Source of the DNA: Salvia splendens
Lineage: Eukaryota; Streptophyta; Magnoliopsida; Lamiales; Lamiaceae
DNA: 64,000 nt
Assembly: GCF_004379255.2 (NCBI RefSeq)
Contig: NC_056044.1
Location: forward strand, 3,125,001-3,189,000
Reading direction: 5' to 3'
Positions 48,268 through 58,910 of this stretch are shown here, in pieces. Every line of letters begins with the position of its first letter. Positions within the stretch are counted from its first letter, which is position 1. The translations under genes were made by a program, and so were the position numbers. The notes beneath the pieces are model-generated. The model saw nothing but the letters and a program-made list of their open reading frames with translations, made no database searches and had not been told where the DNA came from.

Positions 48268-50422
48268 CTCGCACAAAGGGTTTCGTTGCTACGATCCTTC
48301 TACTTTCCGCATTTATATATCTCGTCATGCTAAATTTGATGAGTCATCTTTTCCATTCTCTAAGTCCCCTGACAGGTCAAATTCTCAATTTCTTCCTATC
48401 TCGGAATTTACTGAACCAATGCGATTGGATGGTTCATTGAAGTTGCAGCTCCCAAATGTTATTCCTGATTCGTCTCATCAATCAAGTTCTTGCAATCTAT
48501 GTGATGAGCCGCCTCTACTTTCTAGATTACAGTCACAAACCAACCAAGATGAGCCCACTATCAACAATCATGAGTTGTCCGCTATTCCACACGAGACACA
48601 GTCACAACCCCACCAAGAAGAGCCCGATATCAACAATCAACATTCTGATGAGTCGTCTCTTAATCCTATCATTGAGCCAGTTTCTCCAATTGAGATGAAT
48701 CCACATGTTCCTCCACCAATTGATAGAAATCCACATGTTCCTCCGCCAAGAGTATCTTCTACTCATCCTATGCAAACTCGAGCACGAGCAGGTATCATCA
48801 AGCCAAAGTACATACCAAATTATGCTTGTACTCGTTTATTTCAGGCTCTCATTACAGTGACTACACCTCGTGGAATCAAGTCTGCCTTAAAAAGACCAGA
48901 ATGGGTTGAAGCTCTAAAGAAGGAACTTTCTGCCATGGCTCTCAAGGACAGTTGGGATCTTATTCCTCGTCCTAAAGATGTAAATGTTGTGGGATCCAAA
49001 TGGGTTTTTCGAACCAAATTCAAGGCAGATGGTTCACTTGATCGCCATAAAGCTCGTCTTGTTGCACAAGGCTTCACACAACTACCGGGTTTTGATTATT
49101 GCCATACTTTCAGTCCAGTTGTTCGAGCTTCTACAATTCGAGTCGTGTTATCCATTGCTGTTTCCAATAATTGGCCTCTACATCAGTTGGATGTCCAAAA
49201 TGCCTTCTTGAACGGCGTTCTATCCAAGCCAGTATATATGGAACAGCCCCCTGGCTTTGTTGATCCTCAGTTTCCAAATCATGTATGCCGTCTTAAAAAG
49301 GCGATATATGGTCTAAAGCAAGCTCCTCTTGCATGGTATCAACGACTCAGTGACTTTCTCATACGCATTGGATTTTTCTGTAGTCGTTCTGATCCCTCGT
49401 TGTTCATTTATAATCGTGGCTCATCCACTATATATCTCTTAGTTTATGTTGATGATATAATTTTGACAGGAAATTCTTATGATGTCTTGAAATCTGTCAT
49501 CTCTCGTCTTCATCAAGAATTTGCCATCACTGACCTTGGAAAACTAGGTTATTTTTTGGGTCTTGAAGTCACTTATACTTCGTCTGGCATTTTCTTGAAT
49601 CAGGCTAAATATGCTCGTGATATCCTTCAACGAGCATCTCTTGAAGAGTCAAAACCTGTCTCTACACCCTTGGCTGCAGGTTGTCAACTTTCAAAGGACG
49701 GCCAGTCATTTGAGGATCCTACTTTATATCGGTCATTAGTCGGATCGCTACAATATCTGACAATTACACGCCCTGATTTATCTTTTGCAGTAAATCTTGT
49801 CAGTCCGCATCTTCAACACCCTACCATTGCTCATTTTCAAGCAGTAAAACGAATTCTTCGCTATGTAAAACATACTCCAGCCTTTGGCTTAAGTTTTACA
49901 CGTAGCTCTTCGTTTTCTCTTGTTGCATATTCAGATGCCGACTGGGCTCGTTGTGTTGAAACTAGACGATCTACATATGGCTATTCTATTTTCCTTGGCG
50001 GAAATCTAGTATCTTGGAGTGCCAAGAAACAACCAACAGTCTCTCGCTCTAGCTGTGAATCCGAGTATCGAGCTCTTGCAAATACAGCTTCTGAAATGGT
50101 GTGTGTGCTTCAACTTCTTCGTGAGCTTCAAGTCCAGCTGTCTTCTTGCCCGACTCTTTATTCAGATAACAATAGTGCTATCTTTCTCAGTCAGAATCCG
50201 AGCTCTCATAAACGTGCTAAGCACATTGATATTGACTTCCACTTTGTTAGGGAGCTTGTTTCCAATGGTCAGCTAGAGACTCGATATGTATCATCAGACT
50301 TGCAGGTTGCAGACATTTTCACGAAAGCTCTCCATCGTCCTTTGTTTGAATTTTTCAGAGACAAGCTACGCGTTGGACCTCATCCGACGTCTTGCTTGAG
50401 GGGGGATGATAGCATAAAATAA
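48224..50422 (+). CDS. Copia reverse transcriptase-RNase H (3' part of polyprotein)
   Basis: This frame continues the polyprotein after the T-run; meaningful homology begins at about 48256 and ends inside the 3' LTR at 50422. It contains the end of integrase, a Pro/Ser/Gln-rich linker with short repeats (PHVPPP), the reverse transcriptase domain (WVFRTKFKADGSLDRHKARL, LDVQNAFLNG), the catalytic YVDD at 49444-49455, and RNase H (YSDADWARC, SCESEYRAL, ADIFTKAL). There is no natural start codon at the beginning. If the T-run is real, these enzymes need a programmed or accidental frameshift to be made. No other stop interrupts the frame. Confidence 0.93.
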   Translation: MSHEVELVFFLGYSSSHKGFRCYDPSTFRIYISRHAKFDESSFPFSKSPDRSNSQFLPISEFTEPMRLDGSLKLQLPNVIPDSSHQSSSCNLCDEPPLLSRLQSQTNQDEPTINNHELSAIPHETQSQPHQEEPDINNQHSDESSLNPIIEPVSPIEMNPHVPPPIDRNPHVPPPRVSSTHPMQTRARAGIIKPKYIPNYACTRLFQALITVTTPRGIKSALKRPEWVEALKKELSAMALKDSWDLIPRPKDVNVVGSKWVFRTKFKADGSLDRHKARLVAQGFTQLPGFDYCHTFSPVVRASTIRVVLSIAVSNNWPLHQLDVQNAFLNGVLSKPVYMEQPPGFVDPQFPNHVCRLKKAIYGLKQAPLAWYQRLSDFLIRIGFFCSRSDPSLFIYNRGSSTIYLLVYVDDIILTGNSYDVLKSVISRLHQEFAITDLGKLGYFLGLEVTYTSSGIFLNQAKYARDILQRASLEESKPVSTPLAAGCQLSKDGQSFEDPTLYRSLVGSLQYLTITRPDLSFAVNLVSPHLQHPTIAHFQAVKRILRYVKHTPAFGLSFTRSSSFSLVAYSDADWARCVETRRSTYGYSIFLGGNLVSWSAKKQPTVSRSSCESEYRALANTASEMVCVLQLLRELQVQLSSCPTLYSDNNSAIFLSQNPSSHKRAKHIDIDFHFVRELVSNGQLETRYVSSDLQVADIFTKALHRPLFEFFRDKLRVGPHPTSCLRGDDSIK
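50398..50406 (+). promoter_or_regulatory. Polypurine tract of the copia element
   Basis: A GAGGGGGGA purine run lies immediately before the 3' LTR, the usual primer site for plus-strand DNA synthesis. Confidence 0.85.
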
Positions 50423-50595
50423 TGCACTGATTTAAATCTCTAATTGTATTATTTTCTGTATTATTTTCTGCCTTCTATCAAGGGATTGTATCAATCCTTG
50501 ATTTATCTCTTTCCTTGTTTAGTTTAGAAAGTATTGTATATATTGTAAAGTGTGTGATGAATATCTTCAATGCAAATACAATATTTACACTCACA
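50407..50595 (+). repeat. 3' LTR of the copia element
   Basis: This 189-bp repeat matches the 5' LTR and is followed by TGGCT. Confidence 0.93.
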
Positions 50596-50600
50596 TGGCT

Positions 50601-51802
50601 TACTATTTAATAGTGCTCTTGTTTTACTTTTTGCACACAAGCCGCCGCAAATTTTACAGTAATCCATTTAATATTTTTTCAGTGGGAAATTTTCTCCAAT
50701 TACAATACAAACACGCACTCTTTCTTACTAATTTTTTATGAACCCATTCCTAAAAATTGTGTAAATTTTATGAAATAGAGAAAATACATAATTTGAAAAA
50801 ATGGAGGATCTGATATGGAGTAAAAGATTGTTGGCTAGCTAAGCAGCAATTTTTTTTTCTTTCATTCTACTATTCCATAAAATAATACTCCCTCACTACA
50901 CTAATATCTAATGTCATCCGTGCTCTTGCCAACGAGCACGAATATGAGCCCGGACCCACTCACATACATACTGTGGTTCCGTAATTAATCAGAAAGTCCA
51001 TTACTTTAGCCACACTCATATTGGCTGTGAGCTAATTATGATAACTTAAAACACATTATTTTAATGACGTTGTAACGTAATACTACTATAAGAGACGAAA
51101 ATATGGGAACCTAGCAGCTTAAAATTTAGTATATTAGTATTGTAGCATTTCATTGCAACTTGCAACACAAATAAAATAAAAATTGGTAGGGTAGTAATTA
51201 TGTTGAGAAAGGAAGGTAATATTTAGGAAAATTATTGATTGTAACTATTCAATCTGTTGGGTTAGAATTTAAAGAGAATAATAAGTCATTATCAAAAGAA
51301 AAAGAATAAAAAAAAGAGAAATGATTATGACCAAAAGCTAAGCTACTTGTTTTTCACCTTGATATAAATTTATTTGAGATCGTTTAATAAAGGTGGATGA
51401 ACATAAATCGGATCAAGTTCTAATGAGATATTGTTCAACTTGTTACATTATGCTAAATTTGGTAATATGTCGATATGAACTAACTGAAAAAATAAAGAAC
51501 TATTAATACGAAGTTAAATTTATATTTTTATGATTAGTGAGTGATGGGAATATTCGTTATTTATTCAGTTTTATATGTTCTTGTAAAATAATTACTAAAC
51601 TATAAATGGTTATATTTAAATGTTCAATTAGTTGCTAGTTTATTGTTTGATTGGCTATCACTCAATGTACATGTTCTCATAATATGTCTCGTCTAGTAAA
51701 TATATTGATCTCACAACACAACATATTCGAAATAAAATCCACAATTCAAATAATATTTTCAAGTCATATTCAAACAATGCTTGTAAAGAAAATGGCTCAA
51801 CG
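50601..51802. other. AT-rich intergenic DNA
   Basis: No gene is seen. A small perfect hairpin (CGTGCTC/GAGCACG) near 50920-50942 may be a MITE remnant. Confidence 0.45.
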
Positions 51803-52723
51803 TAGCAGAAAAACTTGATAATAAGGAGTGCATTTATAAATTATATGATGAACAAACAATGTCGACACGATGAACATTCTGCTATAATAGCTAAATTTTT
51901 TCATAACTTCTCCCTAGTAACTAGTAAGATAATCCATTAAAGATAATCAAATATGTATCTTCACAATAAAAAAAATTTAAGATCGATATCCAAGTTATGT
52001 ATATATATCTTTGAGAATCTGAGATAGAAGTCAAAGAACTACTATAAATTCTTGCTCCAATGAAATTAAGTAGCCAACACCAATATAATGTGGATATAGC
52101 TTGGTTTTATAGCAGAAAAACTTGATAATAAGGAGTGCATTTATAAATTATATGATGAACAAACAATGTCGACACGATGAACATTCTGCTATAATAGCTA
52201 AATTTTTTCATAACTTCTCCCTAGTAACTAGTAAGATAATCCATTAAAGATAATCAAATATGTATCTTCACAATAAAAAAAATTTAAGATCGATATCCAA
52301 GTTATGTATATATATCTTTGAGAATCTGAGATAGAAGTCAAAGAACTACTATAAATTCTTGCTCCAATGAAATTAAGTAGCCAACACCAATATAATGTGG
52401 ATATAGCTTGGTTTTATAGCAGAAAAACTTGATAATAAGGAGTGCATTTATAAATTATATGATGAACAAACAATGTCGACACGATGAACATTCTGCTATA
52501 ATAGCTAAATTTTTTCATAACTTCTCCCTAGTAACTAGTAAGATAATCCATTAAAGATAATCAAATATGTATCTTCACAATAAAAAAAATTTAAGATCGA
52601 TATCCAAGTTATGTATATATATCTTTGAGAATCTGAGATAGAAGTCAAAGAACTACTATAAATTCTTGCTCCAATGAAATTAAGTAGCCAACACCAATAT
52701 AATGTGGATATAGCTTGGTTTTA
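51803..52723. repeat. 307-bp tandem repeat, three complete copies
   Basis: Copies lie at 51803-52109, 52110-52416 and 52417-52723. Each begins TAGCAGAAAAACTTGATAAT and ends GATATAGCTTGGTTTTA. The period is exactly 307 bp in both steps, and the three copies look identical on reading. The unit is AT-rich without a long ORF, and no partial fourth copy was seen on either side. Confidence 0.93.
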
Positions 52724-53000
52724 ATTGAAATATCCATTTATTAAAATCATTACTCTTAAGTCTAAACAAATGTTAGTGCTCTCACATCGCTCTCCACCTT
52801 TTTAATGAAGGCATTATTAAACATAATATTATTGTCATCTTATACCTCACTGATTGCACAAGCAATCATTGTCAAAATATACCTAAATTAAATACACACT
52901 CGAACTACTAATTAGTATTTGCCATTTTCCTAAGAATTTCCCAGAATTAAACGTTACTGAAACTTTTCGATGAAAAGCTTTCACATTGTAATCAAGTACT

Positions 53001-54265
53001 AGTGTTATATTGTTAACTAATTCTTAAATTACTAACTACAACTAAATAATATATATTAGATTATTAAATTAATGCATAAGATCATTCATCTATGAATATC
53101 ACTATGAATATCAATATGAAAGAAAAAAATACCAATTAGGGGTTTTAGCGTCAATTAACAAAAAAAGTTAGTTATAACTAACTTTAAAAAATATCTCTAA
53201 ACTTTAAATGATTATAACTTTCTCAATTTATATTATTTTATAATGATTCTAATGAGATCTCACTTGCATATGTTCCGATATTAAAATTAAATTTTTTTTT
53301 GAATTCTCATATTTTTCAAATAACAGTTTTATGTCAATATACCTATCATAATATGTCAATATAATACATATAAAATGTCAATAATAAATTGTGTTGACAT
53401 TTTCAATGAATCGTATTGATATGTTTAATACACTATATTGACATTTTGATCCAAAATCTGAATTTTGGTAGTTTTCTAATCTTTTTAAATTTAAATAATA
53501 ATAAAACGAAATTACACATGATAATTTATAGACCACTAGATCTCTACATATCTTATGGTTTTAAATTAGTTGTAGTTAGCAATTAAATGTTGAGGTAGGA
53601 ATTGATCACTCCCCTTATACTATATATAAAGATAGAGGAGTGACCAAGTGCTACCTCATCATTTAATTGCTAACTACAACTAATTTAAGACCATATGATT
53701 TTAGAAAACTTGTGGTCTATAATTTGCCAGGTGTAATTTTCATTTTTATTAATTTAATCGAAAAGGATAAAAAAAAACTACCAAATTAGGGTTTTGGATG
53801 AAAATGTCAATATAGTGTTTCGAAAATATCAACACAATGCTGTGAGAATGTTAACACATTGCTTATATTGACATTCTACATGTATTATATTTATATATCA
53901 TGTTGACATTTGTTGTTGTATGAAAAAATTGAAAATTTTTGAATTTTTTTTTTCAAATTTTGACATCGGAACATATGCAAGTGAGATCTCGTTAGAATCC
54001 TTACGAAATTATCTTTAATTTGATATATGTTGTGCGAAAAAATAATTTAAATCAAGAAAATTATATGCGTTATAAAGTTATGAGATATTTTTCAAAAGTT
54101 AGTTACAACTAATTTGTTGTAAATTGACCTCAATACCCTTATTGACGTTTTTTATCATATTGACATTCCGGAGCTAATGATCCAGACCCTTAATTTGAAT
54201 ATCTAATGGCTATTATTTAGTTGTAGTTAACGACTAAGTGTTGAGTTATCAATATAACACTCCCC
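53001..54265. repeat. 1.27-kb palindrome: two inverted copies of a roughly 620-bp MITE
   Basis: The left arm (53001-53614) and the right arm (53636-54265) are inverted copies around a spacer of about 21 bp. Shared landmarks are AGTGTTATATTG at the outer tips, CTAACTACAACTAA near both ends of each arm, ATATGTTCCGAT/ATCGGAACATAT in the middle, and GGTAG..ATGTTGAGGTAG near the centre. Each arm itself has about 55-bp terminal inverted repeats beginning (GGGG)AGTG, so each is a MITE. Both contain several TGTCAATAT/TTGACATT units. There is no coding capacity. Confidence 0.75.
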
Positions 54266-54339
54266 TATAAAGATATATAATAATGTATAAAGATAATACT
54301 ATAATACGATAACAATTTTAATGATGGAACTAAAATATG

Positions 54340-54560
54340 TAGGGTTGGGTCGATACGGTATATTGTACCGAATATTTTGTATTGTTATCGTATCGAAAAA
54401 TATCGATATGAAATTCTATCGAAAGTTTCGGTATACCGAAATTTCGGTACGGATAATATCTATACCATTACCATATCGAAATTTCGGTATATCATACCGA
54501 ACTTCGGTATACCGTTCTGAACGGTATATCGATATGAAATGGATATGTATTTATGATTTT
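54340..54560. repeat. Degenerate TTTCGGTATACCGAAA repeat block (MITE remnant)
   Basis: The block consists of repeated palindromic words such as TTTCGGTATACCGAAATTTC and CGATACGGTAT/GGTATATCGATA. It starts with GGGTTGGGTCGATACGGTA, which resembles termini of hAT-type MITEs widespread in plants. The right border is unclear. Confidence 0.55.
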
Positions 54561-54661
54561 AGGGTTTCCAATAAATATTTTTTGAAGAGAGTTATCTCCA
54601 GGAATAATTGAAGAGAGTTATCTCCATGACCAACTGGCCCATACACATGTTGTTAGCGTTA

Positions 54662-54669
54662 TATAAATA
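54662..54669 (+). promoter_or_regulatory. TATA box of the orphan gene
   Basis: TATAAATA lies 59 bp upstream of an ATG at 54721, placing a predicted transcription start at about 54692-54700. Confidence 0.5.
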
Positions 54670-54720
54670 ACATTTACCCCTCTCTAACCATTACCGCCAC
54701 CGGACTTAATTGATCCATCC

Positions 54721-55336
54721 ATGGCTTGGCTTGGAGGTTTACTACTTGGAACTTTGTGTGCATTGCGCCAGGTCGGAGCATTGCGCCATTTCGCAGCATG
54801 TTGGCTGCTTCTCAGTATTGTGGTAAATAACGCGTTTCCATCATTACCGTTGTATGCCCTCGATTTATGCTTGTCAATAAATATCACGTTTCTATCATTA
54901 CTGTTGTATGCCCTCGATTCATGCTTGTCAATTAAATATCACGTTTTCATTATTACTGTTGTATGCCCTCGATTTATGCGTGTCAAACTTCTTATTGGAG
55001 TTGTATGATTTTTTTTATTTAAGCTCTAGATTGTATTCTTCTCGTGAAGACGACTATAAGAAAGCCAAGATTCAGACTCTCTATTGTAACCATAGTGATT
55101 GTGATAATTGGGATAAGGCAAAGGGCTTGACTAAACCAGAAGAGATGAGAGGTCATTGGGAAAAAGTTTATGAATATAATGGTGAGAAATTTTGTGATAT
55201 TTGTGGTAACTGTATCGAGGATGAGGATCTTCGGAGTAAAAGTTTCCCCCTCTTAAGGGATGCCAAAGAAAGGGCGGCGAGGACCCCGAAGTTGCGAAAG
55301 AGGAAGGGTGGTCCAGTTAAAGGGCACAGCGCTTAA
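54721..55336 (+). CDS. Unrecognised small gene with Cys-rich motifs; reading frame broken or spliced
   Basis: From ATG 54721 (context ATCCATCCATGG) one frame gives a hydrophobic, signal-peptide-like start (MAWLGGLLLGTLCALRQ) and then an 18-residue repeat containing LYALDLCLSI. A second frame, open from ATG 54908 to the stop at 55336, carries the same repeat and then a distinct soluble domain. That domain has YCNHSDCDNW and KFCDICGNC (two Cys pairs that could bind zinc) and a basic tail (RTPKLRKRKGG). The frames differ because the third DNA repeat is 55 bp instead of 54 bp. Either a one-base insertion broke the gene or the repeats lie in an intron; no donor/acceptor pair that I tried kept the frame. 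I do not recognise the family. Confidence 0.4.
54824..54988 (+). repeat. Three tandem 54/55-bp repeats
   Basis: The word TTGTATGCCCTCGATT begins at 54850, 54904 and 54959, giving spacings of 54 and 55 bp. In frame the 54-bp unit encodes an 18-residue hydrophobic repeat. Confidence 0.85.
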
Positions 55337-56257
55337 AGACTTTGTTATCAGAGCGTGGAGGCTTCGTACCAAGCAGAAACTGAACTGAGTAAAATGATAA
55401 CATAAGGCAAAGCACTAAGGCCACCGAAGAAGAAGAAGAAATGAATCCCTAGCAGATTCAATATGTGTGAATATATCTTTTGTTATCTACCTAACAATTC
55501 GACAAGCTAAGTCACAATATTATATGAGAGCTTATTTTTTTGTGTACCATTTATTACAAGCTCGACTAATGGATGAATGTTATGCCTCATATTCAAAATA
55601 TTAACAGGTTTACTATTTTAACACATAGCTCCAAATTAAATATCAAATAAATCAATTCCATTATGTCATTATTTTTGTCAATTTCGGCTTTGGCAACGTT
55701 ATAAAGAAATGCCCAATTCATAACACGGAATATATCAAATGTTTTTTCTAATGCTGGGATAGAACAAACTAAGAACATTGAGAATTACAGAGATTAGGAA
55801 AGAAACATGATTGATTAATTATATTAGATATTATTTGGAGCTTTTGGCTAATAAGATAAAATAAATTTATAAATATTTTAATTGTTTTAGAAAACACAAG
55901 GCTATAGAGTACTGAGTAAAATAAAAGCTCAAGTCAATAGATTCTATAAAATTACCTTTTGTTGGCCCATTACCTGAAGCCCATGGAAAACTCAATATTT
56001 ATACATCAATCCACCAATTCATGGACACTTAAGCCCAATTATTTGATGCAATATATTTGAACTTTTTCTGTAAACTTGAAATATTCTGAATTCTACTCAT
56101 TTTTTTCTTTATTTAATTGTATTGCTGCAATGCTGCTCAACCATTTTAGTATCTGTCCCATGGAAAATAAAAAATAAATAATTTTTTTGGTATGCTCAAC
56201 TTACATGGGCCAAGGCAGTTGTAAAACGTCTTATTTATGTATAGAATTATATTAGTG

Positions 56258-56308
56258 TGTGTGAGTTGGCCAAGCGGTAAAGGTCTTAGGTTCGAGTCCT
56301 CCATGGCG
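56258..56308 (+). repeat. tRNA-like sequence (SINE head or tRNA relic)
   Basis: The A-box-like TGGCCAAGCGG (56267-56277) and the B-box-like GGTTCGAGTCC (56289-56299) are in tRNA order but only 11 bp apart, leaving no anticodon arm. This fits a decayed tRNA-Leu/Ser-like gene or a SINE fragment rather than a working tRNA. Confidence 0.35.
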
Positions 56309-56849
56309 TGACCTTTAAATCTAAATTCATTTACCGAATATTCGCGGCATCTTTGGGATTAATTTGGCATTGTTCTTTAACCCATTTCTTACAAAGAGGA
56401 ACATGGTTTAACATATTTATTTTTTCAGTAATCTTGGTTTTTTCAATTTTTAATAAGAACATACAGTTCTCAATCCACATAGAAAGAGAGAACATATTCA
56501 GGCTTTACAAATTGAAAAACAAGCATAATCATATTTACATCACAAAATTCTTATGACGGAATATTTCGTCGTTTAAGAATTTGTCGCCCTTGGCAAATGA
56601 CACATAACTCAATATTTTCTATTTAAAACACAGTATCCATTATCTATATCATCTCAATGATTCACATCAGAATGCCACCATCACTTATGATTGAATATGG
56701 TGTGATAATTTATGATTACAAAGTAGAATTCGGTGAAACAAGAATTTACTTCTTCGAATTATTAAAATGATTATGTTGTGTGATTGAAATGAATTTTTTT
56801 TCCAATTTTTGTAGTGTTTTACTAATTCAAATAAAGAAAATACTTAGGA

Positions 56850-56953
56850 CGACATTTAGGGCGGCCTATAGGGCGCCCCACTGCAGGTGGAAGGGTAGGA
56901 GAATAAAATGATGATGTGGCGGTGCATAGGGCGCCCCATTGCTAATGCCCTCA
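56850..56953. repeat. Short GC-rich MITE fragment
   Basis: GGGCGCCCCA occurs at both ends of a block of about 100 bp in AT-rich surroundings, and the right tip reads GGGCATTAGCAATGGGG on the opposite strand. It resembles an end fragment of a Harbinger-like MITE. Confidence 0.35.
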
Positions 56954-57231
56954 TAAAGAGATAAATGACACATAACTCAATATTTTCGTTGTATCGTGTC
57001 GTTTCGTCCATATTATATCGCGTTGTCAACGAGTTTGTATCGTATTTGGATTTGAAGGTAATAGGTCGAATTCATAGTTGTGTAGGGAATTTCCTTAACA
57101 AGACTAATCCATATTAGACTTTATTAAATTGAGTTATTAACTTATTATCAGATCGATCAATGACCTAACCCTCCCGATTTTTAATCAATTCCCTAAGTCA
57201 CATGGTCCGTAACTACGAAAGTAATGTCCAT

Positions 57232-57472
57232 GCCCGCATGAACGTAGTGTAATTGGCAACGGAGGGGCAGATCTTGTTGCAATGAGTCTGGGTTCAAATT
57301 CCACTGCCGTCGTGTAGTTGCTTCTATCTCTCAGGTACAAGTGTGATGCCTTGAGAGATGGGCTTCTGATAGTCAGTGGATTAAGACCTCCCCTTAACGG
57401 GCTACTACGTACCCTGATTTAACCCTTTACATGAGGTCGGGCCGGAATGTGTGGCCGCCAAGTTTTGCTGCA
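57232..57472 (+). mobile_element. SINE with perfect 17-bp target duplication
   Basis: The sequence ACGAAAGTAATGTCCAT occurs at 57215-57231 and again at 57473-57489, exactly bracketing a 241-bp insert. The insert begins with a tRNA-like head (A-box-like GTAGTGTAATTGGCAACGG; B-box-like GGGTTCAAATTCC) and continues with a tRNA-unrelated body (CCTCCCCTTAACGGGCTAC, GAGGTCGGGCC). It has no ORF and no long A tail; the 3' end has only a short T run. Size, Pol III boxes and a long duplication fit a plant SINE mobilised by LINE machinery. The family name is not determined. Confidence 0.8.
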
Positions 57473-57494
57473 ACGAAAGTAATGTCCATTTCAT

Positions 57495-57640
57495 TTGTTA
57501 GTAAATGTTTCACTAGTACATTTCTACCTTTAAATGATGTTCTTCTATTTTGGTTATGGTGTACATTTTACTTGTTAGTAAATGTTTCACAATTACATTT
57601 CTAGATTTAAATGATGTTCTTCTATTTTGGTTATGGTGAT
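57495..57640. repeat. 77-bp direct tandem duplication
   Basis: The unit starting TTGTTAGTAAATGTTTCAC at 57495 recurs at 57572 and ends with TTCTATTTTGGTTATGGTG in both copies, with a few differences between them. Confidence 0.8.
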
Positions 57641-57829
57641 GGAATAAAGTTCAAAAAATGAGAGCACAATGACGAATTTAGCCCTAACACTTGCCTATAT
57701 AAAAGTCTCATGTTCATATCCATACACGAGAGAGGAAGTAACCAACCTACGTCAAATAAACAAGAGCAGTAACTAACGCATGCTTTGAGAAAAATAATAA
57801 AAATAAATAAATACAAACAAAAAACAAGG

Positions 57830-58910
57830 CGCCGTTGCTCCTAATCACACTCCACTGTTTTCAATTATCACTTCATCTTCTCTCTCCGGTATCTCTCTCT
57901 CATTCGCACACCATTTGTATGTGTATGTCTATGCTTTCCGTTTTCAATTTTGATTTTATGTGATCCAGTTTTAATTTCTAAGTAGTGATGCGGTTTTACT
58001 TTGTGCGAGTAGAATTTTGAGGTTCGTTTGCGGATTTGAAGCGTGATTGAACTTTTGTATAGATCGGCATAGCTAATCTGATATATACGAATGCTTTGAT
58101 CGGAAATATTCCGCGTTTGTATGTGAAGTTAGCAGGAAGAAGCATGGTAGTGGCTTGCATTGTTTGAGCTGACGATGAAAAACTTGAGATTTGTGGTTAA
58201 CTTTATGTGATTTTCTGTCTCTAAAAGTATCGAGAGACTCGTAGATGGAATGGAACGTCAGGAAAAGTATCCGGAAGGAATATATGCAAAGTAGATGTAG
58301 ATGTATTCTCAATGATATTTTCATATTCCAAATCTCTATTCGGTGAACAGAACTCTCTTCTATTATCTGAGAATCTCAGTTTCCTCTTGATAGTTACAAC
58401 TGGATGTAACTTGCTAAGATAGCGTCTTTCAACTTTGTCGATTCTGTTATGCTGTGGCGACTCCTAGTTTGTAAGGATTATGCCATATCTTCAGTTAAAG
58501 CTACATAAAGTCTTTATAGATGGTCTGCCAAACATGACTTTGATGAAGTCATTGCTCTTGAAATATGGTTATTCATTCATCTGAAATTGTTTTGAATTTA
58601 TAGTCCTAATCTGATGGATGAAAATTTGCTCATATGAGAAGGTTGCTTTAATTCTGTTGTCATTAATGTTATTGACTCTTAAGCAATGCACTGTAAGGTT
58701 GTTTAAGAATAGTGTCCAAGTAAGAGGAGAAGAATAGTTGTTACTTGAATTAGTCAAGGAGGCTCAAGCCATACCATTTCAATATTAATCTTTTCAGGAA
58801 ACCAGAGGACAGATTTATTGTGAAAAGTGATACTCCTTTCTTTTAAGTTTCATCAAGCATATTTTTGTCATTATGTAAGTAGTATGTATAATTTCTTAAT
58901 CATTGTAGAT
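57830..58910 (+). promoter_or_regulatory. Probable promoter, leader exon and leader intron of the mutase-like gene
   Basis: A pyrimidine-rich leader (CTTCATCTTCTCTCTCCG) is followed by GTATCTC near 57888, a donor-like site. TTGTAG at 58903-58908 is an acceptor-like site two bases before the ATG. A leader intron of about 1 kb is therefore likely, though not proven. Confidence 0.45.

Larger units (their letters stand above)
45912..50595 (+). mobile_element. Ty1/copia LTR retrotransposon, full length
   Basis: Two 189-bp LTRs (45912-46100 and 50407-50595) begin TGATAGCATAAAATAATG and end TTTACACTCACA. By eye they are identical. A perfect 5-bp duplication TGGCT flanks the element (45907-45911 and 50596-50600). 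A primer-binding site and a polypurine tract abut the LTRs. The order protease, integrase, reverse transcriptase, RNase H is that of Ty1/copia. The coding region is continuous except for one frameshift at 48248-48255. Identical LTRs mean the insertion is recent. Confidence 0.95.
55337..57214. other. AT-rich intergenic DNA with small repeat relics
   Basis: No gene is supported. A tRNA-like sequence lies at 56258-56308 and a GC-rich MITE fragment near 56850-56953; both are listed separately. Confidence 0.5.

Noticed and set aside
51803..52723. CRISPR-like array or centromeric satellite
   Set aside because: Three direct copies with no spacers rule out CRISPR. Three units in a gene-bearing region are too few to call centromeric satellite.
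56258..56308. Functional tRNA gene
   Set aside because: The A- and B-box words are there, but only 11 bp separate them, so no anticodon arm can form.
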